From Rhododendron vialii (Eukaryota; Streptophyta; Magnoliopsida; Ericales; Ericaceae): a DNA stretch of 64,000 nt. The notes below the pieces were generated by a model, which worked only from the letters and a program-made list of their open reading frames with translations, made no database searches and was not told the origin of the DNA. Position 1 is the stretch's first letter. Each line of letters starts with the position of its first letter. Made by a program: the position numbers and the translations under genes. The DNA is taken from positions 10,288,501-10,352,500 of the forward strand of contig NC_080560.1 of NCBI RefSeq assembly GCF_030253575.1, written 5' to 3'. Positions 11,311-23,800 of this stretch are shown in pieces.

Positions 11311-14300
11311 TTCTAGTAGTGGTTGTAGTACTGGAGTAGTAGAAAACAGATGGTGCATTAATTGCGAAAGCGAGGAAACAGCAGAGAGAGAGAGGGATTG
11401 CCGTGTGCACTCCGGGCCGAAATGATTACAATCACGCAGACAACCCAATAGGTTGGTTGGTGGTGAAAGCTTTAAATTAACGAACAAGTTCAAAAAAAAT
11501 TCGTTATATTAACTCTTATGATGCAAGTTCGTACAGAAATTTTGCTTCGATTTTAATTGTACCAAAGCTCTGGCTAATTGACAGAAGAATTAAATTCTAA
11601 AAAAATAGTTGAAGTGCACGCGAGCAAACATGAACATCTGAGTTTAAAAAGAAAAGAAATGATGACACAGAGTGATGTCCCTGTGCTCTTTTTAGATGGC
11701 GCCTTTTTGGAGTATTCTTTTTTCCCTTTTTCTTTTCCTCTCAGAAATAGATACGCACCTATTGCATACATCTGTCCGAATATATATATATATATAGAAT
11801 GAGTTGAAAAATGATAATGTCAAAATTATTTTTATTTATGTCAAAATTTTAGTGCATAAAAACCTTATACCTTGCACATGGTATAATGGTTTTATGCATA
11901 ACAATTTTGTCATTAACAACACCTCCTCCTATTTAAGAGGCAAAAAAAAAAAAAAAACACTTTTTGAAAAGCTCGTTCGTTTATATTGTTTGTTACTTAG
12001 GCCATGTTCCGCTAAGATTTTTATTTTTGAAGTACTTATTTTTCGTTTTACGAGATATGTCATTCTCTCACAATATAACGCCCTATGTGGGATCCTCATT
12101 TTATGTTAATGTGTATGTAAATAAGCATACAAGTGGCTCTCACATCGAGAGTTTGGGTTAAATGTATGTGAGTGTGTGTGTTTAAGAGGGTCCTCATACC
12201 CCTTCTTAATTAGCAATTACCTAGTGGAGGTGATAAGTGAAATTACTCTATTACCCTTCCGTGTTAAAAAAATTACGCATGCAAGCAGCATTGTTAATAC
12301 AAAACTTGGAAGTATGCTTGACGAGCTTAAGCAAATTAACACAATATTTGGGACTTAAAAGGAAAAAAAAAAAAACTCAAAAAAAGTTGGACCTAGCTCC
12401 ATTAGTATTTTTCATTCCCCCTCTCAATAGTTTTGTCATTATCATTTCCCTATTTTTATCGTACTTTATAGTTTTCTCCCTCAAAACACATTGTGAAGAT
12501 TCTACTACCATATATGATATATGTAAAAGTTACGTAAGAAACTTCATGAGAGTCCACGCAGGCGACCTCTAAAGCCATGATGATCACCGGTCTGTCTTCT
12601 CCAAGGATGGCCCTAGGCATAGGCCCACCAAGCAACCGTCTAGGGCCTCCCGTTTGGACCCAATTATTGAGCCCCAAAATATTGAAATAGATTAAATATT
12701 ATGTATGTCAAACATTTTTTAGAAAAGAGAATGTAGCGGGGTGGTAACATATATGCCCTTCAGCCTAGAGGATTCATGGCGGCATCATTATTTCGAGCTG
12801 CTTTTTTGAAATTCTGCGAAAAAATTGTTCAAATTGAAGGCGGTGAAACTCGAATTTGCATTCTAGGACTCCAAAAACCAGGCTCAAAGCATGCGTGCCA
12901 CCATGCTACAAGGTAGTCTTGCTTGTCATGTTGGACAACCAATTTATTATATATAAAAGCATAAGAGGCTCCATTTTCATATCTCGCTTGAAACCTCCAA
13001 AATCTTTTGGCCGGGCCGGGCCGGGCCTTCTCTCTCTAATTTTCTCTCATAAAAATATGATCGGTGTTCTCTCATGCACCTTTGACTCTCTCTCTAGCTT
13101 TTTTTTAGCATAGTCATAGAGCCAGGGGTGGAGCCAGGAATTTTGGTTAGTGGGGTCAAAAATTAGATTCATATGCAATATATTTTTTCTGAGCACAAGT
13201 CCAAAAATAACTAAATTAAAAGGTTAATTATAAGATCGATATGCCTTAATAATTCATTTTTGCCTCATAATTGGCCCCAAAAGACTTGTTATATTTGAAA
13301 AATAATATATGATAGTCTCATTTCTAGCACTATTAACTCTCAAAAAGAAGAGAGCGCTTAAGATTTCTATATACTTAAAACAAGTTGGGTTAATTTAGAG
13401 ATTTTATGTGGGATCAAAATAGCTAAATCATACTTATTCCTATGAAAATTTGGGGTCAAATTAATTGGTAAAAATGGGGTAAAAATTATATATATCCCTA
13501 TAAAAATTTGACAACCACTGAAATCGGCCACTCTTCCTTGTATCCATGTGCCGCCGCCCCTGCATAGAGCTGAGGCAAAGAGTGTCAACCTCCTTAATTT
13601 ATTGCCATGCATGGTTTATATCATGTGTCTGTTATAAATATGTTCACAAGTTATCTGTTCTGAAGCAAGTAAACGCTCTGGTACAAGCCACAAAAAAGTA
13701 CTACTTTATCATTCACTTGCAAGGCTCACGAACCATATATAGAACTTGTGTACGTGGGCCATCCTAAAAAAATAAAGGGTAAAAGAACAAGGGATGGCCA
13801 TATTGTGAAAGTGATGCCCATTGATAATCTAATAAGCTTACTTAGGCTACGTTTTCCTATTTGTTACGTACTAATTTATATGCCTTTTGGTGAGAAAAAA
13901 AAATGAGCAAGCATTAGCCTTTCATTAACAATTAGCGATTGCTGCCTCGATCTAAACCTATACTATGACTATCTTAATTGTGATCACATTTTCAAGTATA
14001 GATTCGCCCCCTCTTTTTCTGATGACTTAGGGAGTTGGAGCCAATTCACGCACACCTATGTTAATTCTTGAGGAACTAATCTCACCGTCTGCTAGCCAAG
14101 ACCATTAAAGCCGGAAAAGATTCGCCCTCCTTAATTGCATTCCGTCTCATGGTCGAATTTTTATGTCCGTCTACAGGAGAGTAAAGAAAAAGAAAGTTGC
14201 AGTTTACTACAAGGAACTTGAACGCGAATATCATTTGTTTAAGTCCTTTTCCAGGAAAGCCATGGATTGGCATTATGTCACACAACCGAATTTTGATTTA

Positions 14301-14367
14301 GATTGATTCTGCAAAAGTCAAGAATCCCAAACCATTTTATGCAAAAACACGAAAGTTGCATTTGTAT

Positions 14368-14800
<433 letters not shown>

Positions 14801-15670
14801 GGTTTGCTTTTGGGACTGGGTCAAATGCATCATATTCATATTACTAATATCACCCACACCTGCCAGGGGAAAGAGAGTAACAGGGACTGCTTTCCCTATT
14901 ATTTCGTCCAAAAGGCAGAGACATTTGTGCCTTTTGAATCCATGAAAAACAAAGCGACATGATTAAAAGTGATGATCATATTGCTTTAATCTTTTCTTCT
15001 TCTTCTTTTTGGCGAAAGCAAGTCTCTCTCTCTAAGCCAGTTCAATATGTATCTTACTTGTAGTGGCAGAATCATCTAGGCGTGGTCGGGCCTGCCTTGT
15101 AGGGTTAGGTCTCAAGACGGATCTCGGGCCAAATCCAGCCCAGAGGGCCAACAAAGGGATTTCGGAAAAACGCCAACCCACATTACTGATAAGGGCTCAT
15201 TTCAACAAAATATATATACGTAAATCTGCACAAATATATTCAACAGCCAACACATTCAAGTAAAAGGCATGTTGGACAAAATTAACCTCATATGAATAGA
15301 GTCCTGGAGGATATGTGATCTCCTTGTGAACAGCCAATATGTTCAAGAACAATGCATCAGACACATATGAATGAAAGATCATCAGAAGTATCCTAACAAA
15401 GACAACAATGGGAAAATAAAAAAAACCGATGTACAAAAAAAAAGCAACAAACATTTCCTTCTGGAAATTTAAGTACAAATGGCAATCTTTGAGATTCTAA
15501 TGTAACTTTGAAATTCAGTAGGACAATCTCTTGACCTATACGACATGGAACTTGCGACATAAGATATAGCCAAAATATGATAATGCAAAGGTCCAAGAAC
15601 ATGTGGAAGCAAGAAATAATTCCAATAATCAGACACGAAAAAACCAAGCAAGTTGAAGATCATTTTTAGC

Positions 15671-15918
15671 ACTCCCTCCGTCCCACTTTGTTTCGTCTGT
15701 TTTCTTTTTTGAACGTCCCAAAAAATTGTCTATATCTCACAATCTATAATATTTTATATATTCAATATGGATCTTGTTTGATAGATCTCAATTTATTTTA
15801 TTAAACAAAGTTTTCAAAATCATAAAAAATACAGTATTATAGATTGTGAGATATAGATAATTTTTTGGGATGTTCAAAAAAAGAAACAGGCGGAACAAAA
15901 TGGGACGGAGGGAGTATA
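15671..15918. mobile_element. Stowaway-like MITE
   Basis: The ends read ACTCCCTCCGTCCCA and, on the other strand, ACTCCCTCCGTCCCA, forming perfect inverted termini. The body is palindromic through an ATTGTCTATATCTCAC-type arm and has no coding potential. This matches non-autonomous Tc1/mariner (Stowaway) elements. Confidence 0.8.
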
Positions 15919-16227
15919 AGTAAACACGCCACTGTGCTCTTTCAACTGTCCTCAAAAAGGAAATCCCTGGGGAACCAAACCTTCGACAATAGTAAGCACA
16001 CAAACTAACTGAACGGAAACATAGTGATGCAGGAGGGGGTGTACTTGCTCGATTTTGGTAGTTAAGGGGGTAAAGTTGCTCGAATTTAAACTTAAGAGGG
16101 TGAAGTTGCCAAAAAGTGATAGTTTAGAGGGTATTTTTGCAATTAAGCCAAAGAAAAAGGATAACAAAAGTAAAACCTTAGGAATCCACGCTAAAGGAAC
16201 CCATGAAACCCGAGACTAGGGGTTGTA

Positions 16228-16682
16228 CTCCCTCCGTGAATAATTAACTGTCTACTTTCACTTTTTCCAAAGTTTTTAAAATGAGTTATATCTTTTAATT
16301 TATACTCCCTCCGTTCCTAAATAAGTGTCCGGCGCGCAAAATTAGGCTTTACAAAACATGCATATTTTCTATTAAAAAATTTAATTTTTTTTCACAATCT
16401 AATAGAACTCATTGCTATCTATTGATTTGTGAAAAAAAATTAATTTTTTTAACGAAACAAATGCATCTTTTTGAAGGCCTAGTTTTGCGCGCCGAACACT
16501 TATTTAGAGACGGAGGGAGTACTATTTTTCATAATTTTTAAAATTTTGTCTAATAAAATCAATCGAAATCTATCAAACAAGATTCATATTGCATATAAAA
16601 AATATTATATTTTGGAAGATATAAATGATTTTTTAAAATGTCCGAAATAGTAACGTAGACAGTTAATTAGGGACGGAGGGAG
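16228..16682. mobile_element. Stowaway-like MITE, outer of a nested pair
   Basis: The termini read CTCCCTCCGTGAATAATTAA and, inverted, CTCCCTCCGTCCCTAATTAA, each flanked by TA. The interior arms also match (CAGTTAATTA, GTCTAC). Another Stowaway sits inside it at 16305-16519, accounting for the unusual length. Confidence 0.8.
16305..16519. mobile_element. Stowaway-like MITE, inner of a nested pair
   Basis: The termini read CTCCCTCCGTTCCTAAATAA and, inverted, CTCCCTCCGTCTCTAAATAA, with TA on both sides. The arms continue through AGTGTCCGGCGCGCAAAA and its inverted counterpart. It is younger than the element it interrupts. Confidence 0.8.
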
Positions 16683-17753
16683 TAATTGGTAAAGTCATCC
16701 ACAACCAATACTCGAAAGAAATCAATTACATTTCATAAACTATCTAAAACAATATCTGAGGAGTCCTTTAGTACAAATAAAGATAGCTAACAACAGTATG
16801 TACTGCATAAATCCTAATATAACTAAAACGACTGGATAATACCAATATATGAATAACACAATAGATAAATGTCCTCCAGGAAAAAAACCGAATATCCTGT
16901 CTTGTTCCTTTTCACACAAACCAATTATCCATCGGCGGCGACCAAATATACAATTATGTGTCAAAACAAGAACAAGTATTCTAGCTATACATCACATGAA
17001 ACAAAAAAATTAGAGCTATGCCAGCAAAATTAGGGAAACATTTCTTCCTTCAACTAGCAAACATAGAAGCATGCAGCTTATTGAGAAACACCATATGAAC
17101 GACAATAGGAAAGTACTTGTCCTTAAAATGTTATTGGAGCTGAAGGAAGCTTCACTCGAAAAAGCTCCTGATGCGGTTATAACATAAAACCATTGAAGTT
17201 CTGTTGAGGAATCCAGTATATCCTACAAATGAACTAATACAAATTCCAAGGTAAAATTAAAAGCTATGTAAGGTCATTTATCCTTGATAGCTGCTAAACA
17301 AATTCTGTACAAAATTGGGATTAATCAGTAGAGTGACCTGTACAAGCAAAACCACCATCTTAGAAAATTCGACAAGCACTAAACATCCTTTCTCAAAACA
17401 ATTGTACAAGAAGTTTCCCCAGTCCTAGAGTAGCCAACTAACAATACGTAAGTAATATTAGGCCACAGGTACGATATCTACTCCCTTGTAAACCTGGCTT
17501 GTCCAATTGTTCCCAGCCCTTTCTCAGTCATGGGCATAAAAGTAAAAGGGTTCCCTCACCATTTTCCATCCCCATAAATTTCTCCTGCAACCAGAAACAA
17601 TTAAAAAAAAACAGAAAAATATAAAAGCTACAGAAAGAGAAACATAGACAGTATGAAGTGACGTAACTGATGAATGTACGAGAGAGTACTAATTTCCCAA
17701 AACCAAAAATAAAAAATGCCAACTATAATGCCAAGAATGAATCAACTTACTCA

Positions 17754-20700
17754 CTATGATGCTCCAGAACTTGTAGTAACCCCACTGCCATCCCTCAATC
17801 CTTGAAGGCAGAAATGCAAGGTTCTCTGCACACTATCTGCAACTATTCTCAACCTTCCCTGACTAATATCCCCCGCAGTTAAATTCATTCCCACAGTTGT
17901 ACCAACCTTTTGTTTACACTTCTCCCAATCATCAACCTGCAACCAGCAAGCTCGACCTCCATGGCTTCCTTCCATCCCAAGAAAAGACACATTTGGATTT
18001 TCGCCAAACGAATATCTCAACCTCACAGAAACACAGTAGGGCAACCAAGCAGCTCCGCCGGCGGCATTTATGTGGGGTATGTGGGTAGGATCCAGAACCA
18101 CAGTGAGGGCAAAATCGACCGAGTTGTGTGGCTTGTTGAAATGAATATTGCTTTTTGTTGCGGATAAATTCTCAGAGTTGCCGTCGACATTCAATCCGGC
18201 GTGATTTTCAAGACAGAGTTCAATGCGGGGTTTTTGGGCAGGGGCAGTATCTCCGCCTTGCGACTGAGCTAATCCCTTTTTCCACGCTATGAGTTTCAAG
18301 AACTCACGTAAAACGGAAATTGGTAAAGTAAGAAGGGTAATGAATGATGCAACACGTGAAGCGTCGTAGGGTTCTGACGCAACACGCCGGCTGAAATAAT
18401 CGCATATCTCGCCTATTTCGGATTGCGTTAACTCCTCTTGAGCAACAGCTGTGTTTTGCTGCTGTTGCTGCGAATGATGGAAGCGCTTCACACTGAGGAC
18501 TTGGAGAAGAAGTTGGACTCTGTGGACACTTACAGCAAATACATAACCTCTGCAGGTAGACAGAACTTTTGCCTTAATCCTTATGAAATTGGAGACATAA
18601 TAGGGAAGCGCAAAATTATGGGAAATAAATGAGAACCAAGCAGACAGCATAAATATTAAGACAAACAAACGCGATATGGCTGTTGGCTTTTTCCCACTTT
18701 CAGAATTCTCGTAAATGTTGTTATGTAAGATAATCCAGAGACTACAAACCTAATTCATTAGAAATTGCCCCAATTTACTTACCGAAAAACATGATGAACA
18801 ATCAGAGATTTTACCCCCAATTTTATTAAGGTTTCAGAGTCGCACAAAATAGGCCAACAAAAAATGTTACTTCTGGTACGTAAATCAAGTAGTACATCAT
18901 CAGTTTCAAAACATAAATGATCACACAAGCTGTTTAGAACAACTACTCCAAGGAGAAAATAAAATAAAGCTGAAAGGTGTTGAAAAGCGAACTAGAGGAT
19001 ACAAAGCCTCATCAAAGAAAAGACGTGGAAAAGAAAGGCTAAATATGCCAAGAATAAACGTAAATCCAAAGACAAGAAGAAAATGAGAGTTCCAAGACAG
19101 TGAGAATAAACCAAAACTTAATATTCTTACCCCACAAAGAATCGCAGGGCTGGCTGTTCCTGGTCCAAATTTAACAGTGCACCTTCAGTGTCCTTCAAAA
19201 TTGACCCTAGGATCTCTTTCAAGAGATCAGGTAATTGTGCAAATAGCCAAAGCACTCCAAGGTACTTGAGAATTCCTCTAAGAACTTTCTTTAGTGCAAC
19301 AAGAGGGACCCATCCACCACCATATCCTCCATCATCCCCAAGTCCAATAATTGCCGTATTTAACTCCCCTCTCACATGAGCAGGGACACCTGCACCTGGT
19401 GATCTACGAATAGGCAAGCCTGCACTCACAACTGATAAATTTGGGGATGCCGAAAGAGCATTCCCCATACGGTTAGGACCAGAGACTTGATTTCCTGCTC
19501 TAGGAATTCCACCCGGATTTGAGAGGTTGACTCTGTTTACACCGGAAGTTGACAGCTGCACCGAACTTGGATTCGGACTATTTGGATTTGGCATCCCAAC
19601 TGTCGGTTGACCACCAGCAAAATTAGGCTCCAAACCATTTAATTCCTGAGCAACGTGCTCCATAATGAAAGGTCGAAACTGTGGGCATGGTAATGAACCT
19701 CCCATTGAGTGACCCACCTTGGGGGGTGTTGCTGGTTGCAACCAGACCTGGTCTCCAGCAAAGCAACGCATGTCAACTGCAAAGTTTTTGCGGTATATTA
19801 TACGGATCCAATAGGGTCCACGAAGTACGACAGAGACATCTATGGGCAACAGTGAGCTAGGAACAATGCCAGGGCCCCCCCGCCCAGCAGCAGCCAGCAT
19901 TACAGCCCCATGAAGATTGTGATTCCCAAGAGAGGCGGCAGCAGTGGATTGTATAGGATTCCCTCCAATGGCAGTTGGCGCCTGACTACCATTTGTAGTT
20001 GAATTACTATGCAATTGGCTCTGGTGTTGTGGGTACCCACTCTGTTTCCCACCAACAGAGATTGGTGTTGTGACACCAGGAATCCCTGAAGCGGAACCTG
20101 CCCTTGCGGGCCGAGTTGCTCCTGCCAGAGCATGCAAGGGGCCAGCAGTGAGACGAATGCAATCCAGAAGGGATGCAACTTCAGCGCCGTTTATAAAGTC
20201 TTCAAGAAACTGTAGGGAACATAAACATGTAATGTTAACATCTAGTGCAAGGGGCAGAAAGAAAGTGCAACATATCTGTAAAAGCAGAACTAAGTTTTCA
20301 ATTGATTCGAATGAAGACCAAGCTCGAATAAGAGCTTTTAACTACAAAGACAGAGAAAGGATGGGGAGTCGAAGTCTTCATTTGTTTGCAGCAAAAAAAC
20401 AATCTTTAGGATGAGGCAATGTGATGGCAACGTGCTGGCCAAAATTAACATTCACTTTGACTAGAAGTTTTAGACAAAAAGATAAATATGCAGTGTAAAC
20501 TGCAACAGTCTTAACTATAGGTGGCAATCCCAACCCATATTTTTTAACCCGCCCAAATCCACTCACTTATAACCCAACCCAACCCGCCCATATAATATAA
20601 TGGGTTGATATGGGTTCCATATTTACATGGGTTTAATTGGGTTAAAAATGAGTTCAGTATGGGCTGGAATTAAAAGACTCATTCCCTACACAAGAGTTAA

Positions 20701-20812
20701 CTAATAGCTAGTGTTAAGCTAAAATTCTTGCCTCCTGTACCAGACCAAATTCGGTATTCTTGCCTCCTGTACCAGACCAAATTCGGTATTCAATATTCAT
20801 TATTCAATCAGA

Positions 20813-20853
<41 letters not shown>

Positions 20854-23800
20854 ACTGTAATAAGATATACGTAATAATTATAAGGCCGAACTCTCTCTCT
20901 CCATTTCAATCAGATTCCTTCGACTGTAATAAGATATAAGGCCAAGTTCGGCTAAGGTACCTTGGTGTCCCATTGTCCTCCTTTTGTGGGACTTTCTTTT
21001 TCTTCTTCTTGACTTGACAAACGTGAAAAAAAAAAATTATGACTTTTACCCAAATATTTTTGAAAATATTCAAGATAAGACCCCAAAAACCGACTTTTGG
21101 GGCTTTATCTTGGATATTACAAAAAATATTAGGGTAAAGGTAGAAAAAAAGAAGTTGCTTTTTTTATTTTTCTCGTCGAAACGAATTAATAGGGGTAAAA
21201 AGTTTGTCTCAAAACGAGCAAATGCAAAAAAACTTCAAATAAGGATAATGAAAAAAAAACCCAAAAATCTCATAGCGGAACTTAGCCTGAATTCAACGGT
21301 GAATCGACATTTCACCGATTCAAATAGTGACTGAAATGGATTTTCTATGAAGAAAATATGTGTTGATCTCTCTTAATGGCAAAAAATGCTATTGCTGTGT
21401 CATTGAAGTCGTTTTTTCCCCTTCAAGATAAATACATTAATTTTGGTGGGACATTGAGGCAAAGTTAAGATTTTTCATGAACAACAAGAGAGTATCTAAA
21501 ATTTTAAATAGACAAGTTTGTTTTTTTTTTTTTTTTCATGATCCCAATAGACGAGGGAGCTTAGTAATATAAATATTTTGCACAATATATAATATGTTAA
21601 TGTAGCAGTATCTCAAACATACAATATGCTATATGTATGACGGGAAGAAAAGAAAGGAAAACGGGTCGGGTTTGGCTATGACCAGACCCATTTTCGACCC
21701 AACCCGTTTCAACCCGCCTAATATTGACCCGGAAAACCTATAGGGACCGACGGGGTCCCTACCGAAATCGTACCGACAGCCGCGCCGGGCCGTCTTTGGC
21801 CGTTGGAAGGCCGATCCGAGCCGTCCAAAAATTCTATAAAAAAAGAAAGATGAGGGGGCCTACGCGGGAATCAACGTCATCCGATGTGTGTAGGGTGCTT
21901 GATCCAAACACCCTTTTTTTCGTGTATATATGTACACACACACACATATATATATATACGAAAAAATGGGGAGTTTGGATCGAGCACCTACGCACGTTGG
22001 ATGCCGTTGATTCTCGCATAGGCTCACTTGGTTTTTTTTTTTAGAATTTTTGGACGGCTCGGATCCGCCGTTTGGTGGCCGGAGACTACCTGGCGCGGCC
22101 ATCGGTCCATTTTCGGTGCGGTACCTGTCAGTACCAGTAGCAGGACTCATTCAACCCGACCATGTTCCTACAACCCGCTTCAACCCACCCATTTGCCACC
22201 TCTAGTCTTAACATGTGGCAAATGCAAAGCCGATCAAAAGTTCAACCTTACCCTAAAACAACACTGAAAAACACTGCAGAGTGTATATCCAGTAGTAACA
22301 CTAGCAATTCAAAAAAAAAAAAAAAGCAGAGAACGAAAAGGATAAAGAAAATGATGAGGAATATTCAAGGTATCACAATTTACAGGTCAATTCCTTGAGA
22401 GGAAACATTCGAAAGCCGAGAAAAAGAAAACAATGTCAAACAAAAAACCAGCAAGGAAAGTAAAAAATGGACCAGAGAGAGAGAGAGAGAGAACCTTGGT
22501 ATGAGGCCAAAGCTGGTCAGGAGAAACATGCATTGTGCAGCCCTCTTTACTAGACTCCCACTCTACAACAAAACGAGCAAGGACCCCTGAACCAACTGAA
22601 CCAAAGCTAAACCACAAACTCATAAGCCCTACATCCTCAATTCGGAAAACCCTCCTCATATGTTCTGAAAATCTATCAGTTGTCTCTACTGCACCCTTAA
22701 CACTAGGTGGGGCTTTACCGTCAGAGTTTGCACCGCCTTCTTCCCCTTTATCATCTGGTCTTACCCCAAGCAGTTTTCGCATTCCAAGTGCAAACATTCT
22801 AGCATTAGAGAGCCGCTGGATATCTGCAACTAACTTCTTTATGCTATCTGCCTCCACAGAATGATAACTCAAAACCACACCTTCCGGATCATAACGGATG
22901 TGAGAATCCACGTCAGATGTATTGGCAATACGAACTCCAGAACCCCATGGAGTAGTATTGCTCCCCTTCTGAAGTTCCCACAAGTCCCTGAAGTGCTGGT
23001 CATTTATTTTAACATCCCAACACATGCTTCCAGGTCGACCAAGTCGCAAGCATATATGTTGCCATGTATCGCCTCTTGCAAATGGGAGCCGGAACCATAA
23101 GTTTGAGGATGCATTTCTTAGACCTACTTCTTCAACATAAGGAATGTCAAGTGCATCCATCTGGCTAGTTAGTCGGGCATGCTTGATACAAAGTGAGCAG
23201 TGCCTAATAACATGAAGAAGGGCTGATACATATATGCTAGAGGGTGCATTTCCTTTATTTGCTTCGGCAATTAGACTTGCATAGCTGTAACCTTCAGGTT
23301 TGCCAACAGATGTAAAGAGTGCATGTGGTGAAATCTGTTGCTTGAATCCCGATTCTGTAATTTTCCTCCTCTTACAAAAACCAGAATAATCCTCCAGAAG
23401 TGATGGAATCAAGTTCAACATATCTGACACAGTACGCTTTCGTGACCTTTTGACAGCATCGAGACTTGAGGTAGGACTAACAGCAAGATCTGGTCTTTCG
23501 GCTGAAATGGGGGAATTTCTCAGAACATTCATTAACTCAAAAAGATATGGTTTAATGCAAATTTATAAATTGGGGCAAATGCAGATAACCTATGACCAAG
23601 CAACTTACATTCGGTAGTTGTAGCCCAGGAGCTAGATCCAGAAACTTTAAATGATCCATCCACAGTCGCAGTTGAGTTTATGGGCCCAATAGGTTTTGCA
23701 ATTGGCACAGATACTCGGGGGCCAGTCAGTCTTGGTGGGGATAATAATCGAGATGACCTATTTCCAGAAGCATTCAGCTGATCTTCATCAATTGTGGCAG

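Larger units (their letters stand above)
20516..22204. mobile_element. Composite hAT-like element in MED14 intron 6
   Basis: The ends are TATAGGTGGCAA and, inverted, TAGAGGTGGCAA, flanked on both sides by the 8-bp duplication GTCTTAAC (20508-20515 and 22205-22212). Next to each end are repeated AACCC/GGGTT-rich tracts (AACCCAACCCAACCCGCCC on the left, CAACCCGCTTCAACCC on the right). The 1.69-kb length comes largely from later insertions, including a strong foldback at about 21735-22140 and a CT microsatellite. No transposase is visible. It lies wholly inside the intron between exons 6 and 7. Confidence 0.75.

Noticed and set aside
11239-11493. An 84-codon minus-strand frame containing poly(Ser-Leu)
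   Set aside because: Much of it is GA microsatellite translation; the rest shows no family resemblance.
15197-15672. Overlapping hydrophobic minus-strand frames that resemble membrane protein pieces
   Set aside because: The hydrophobicity follows from AT-rich, A-rich plus-strand composition; three frames are open to a similar extent and none has a family motif.
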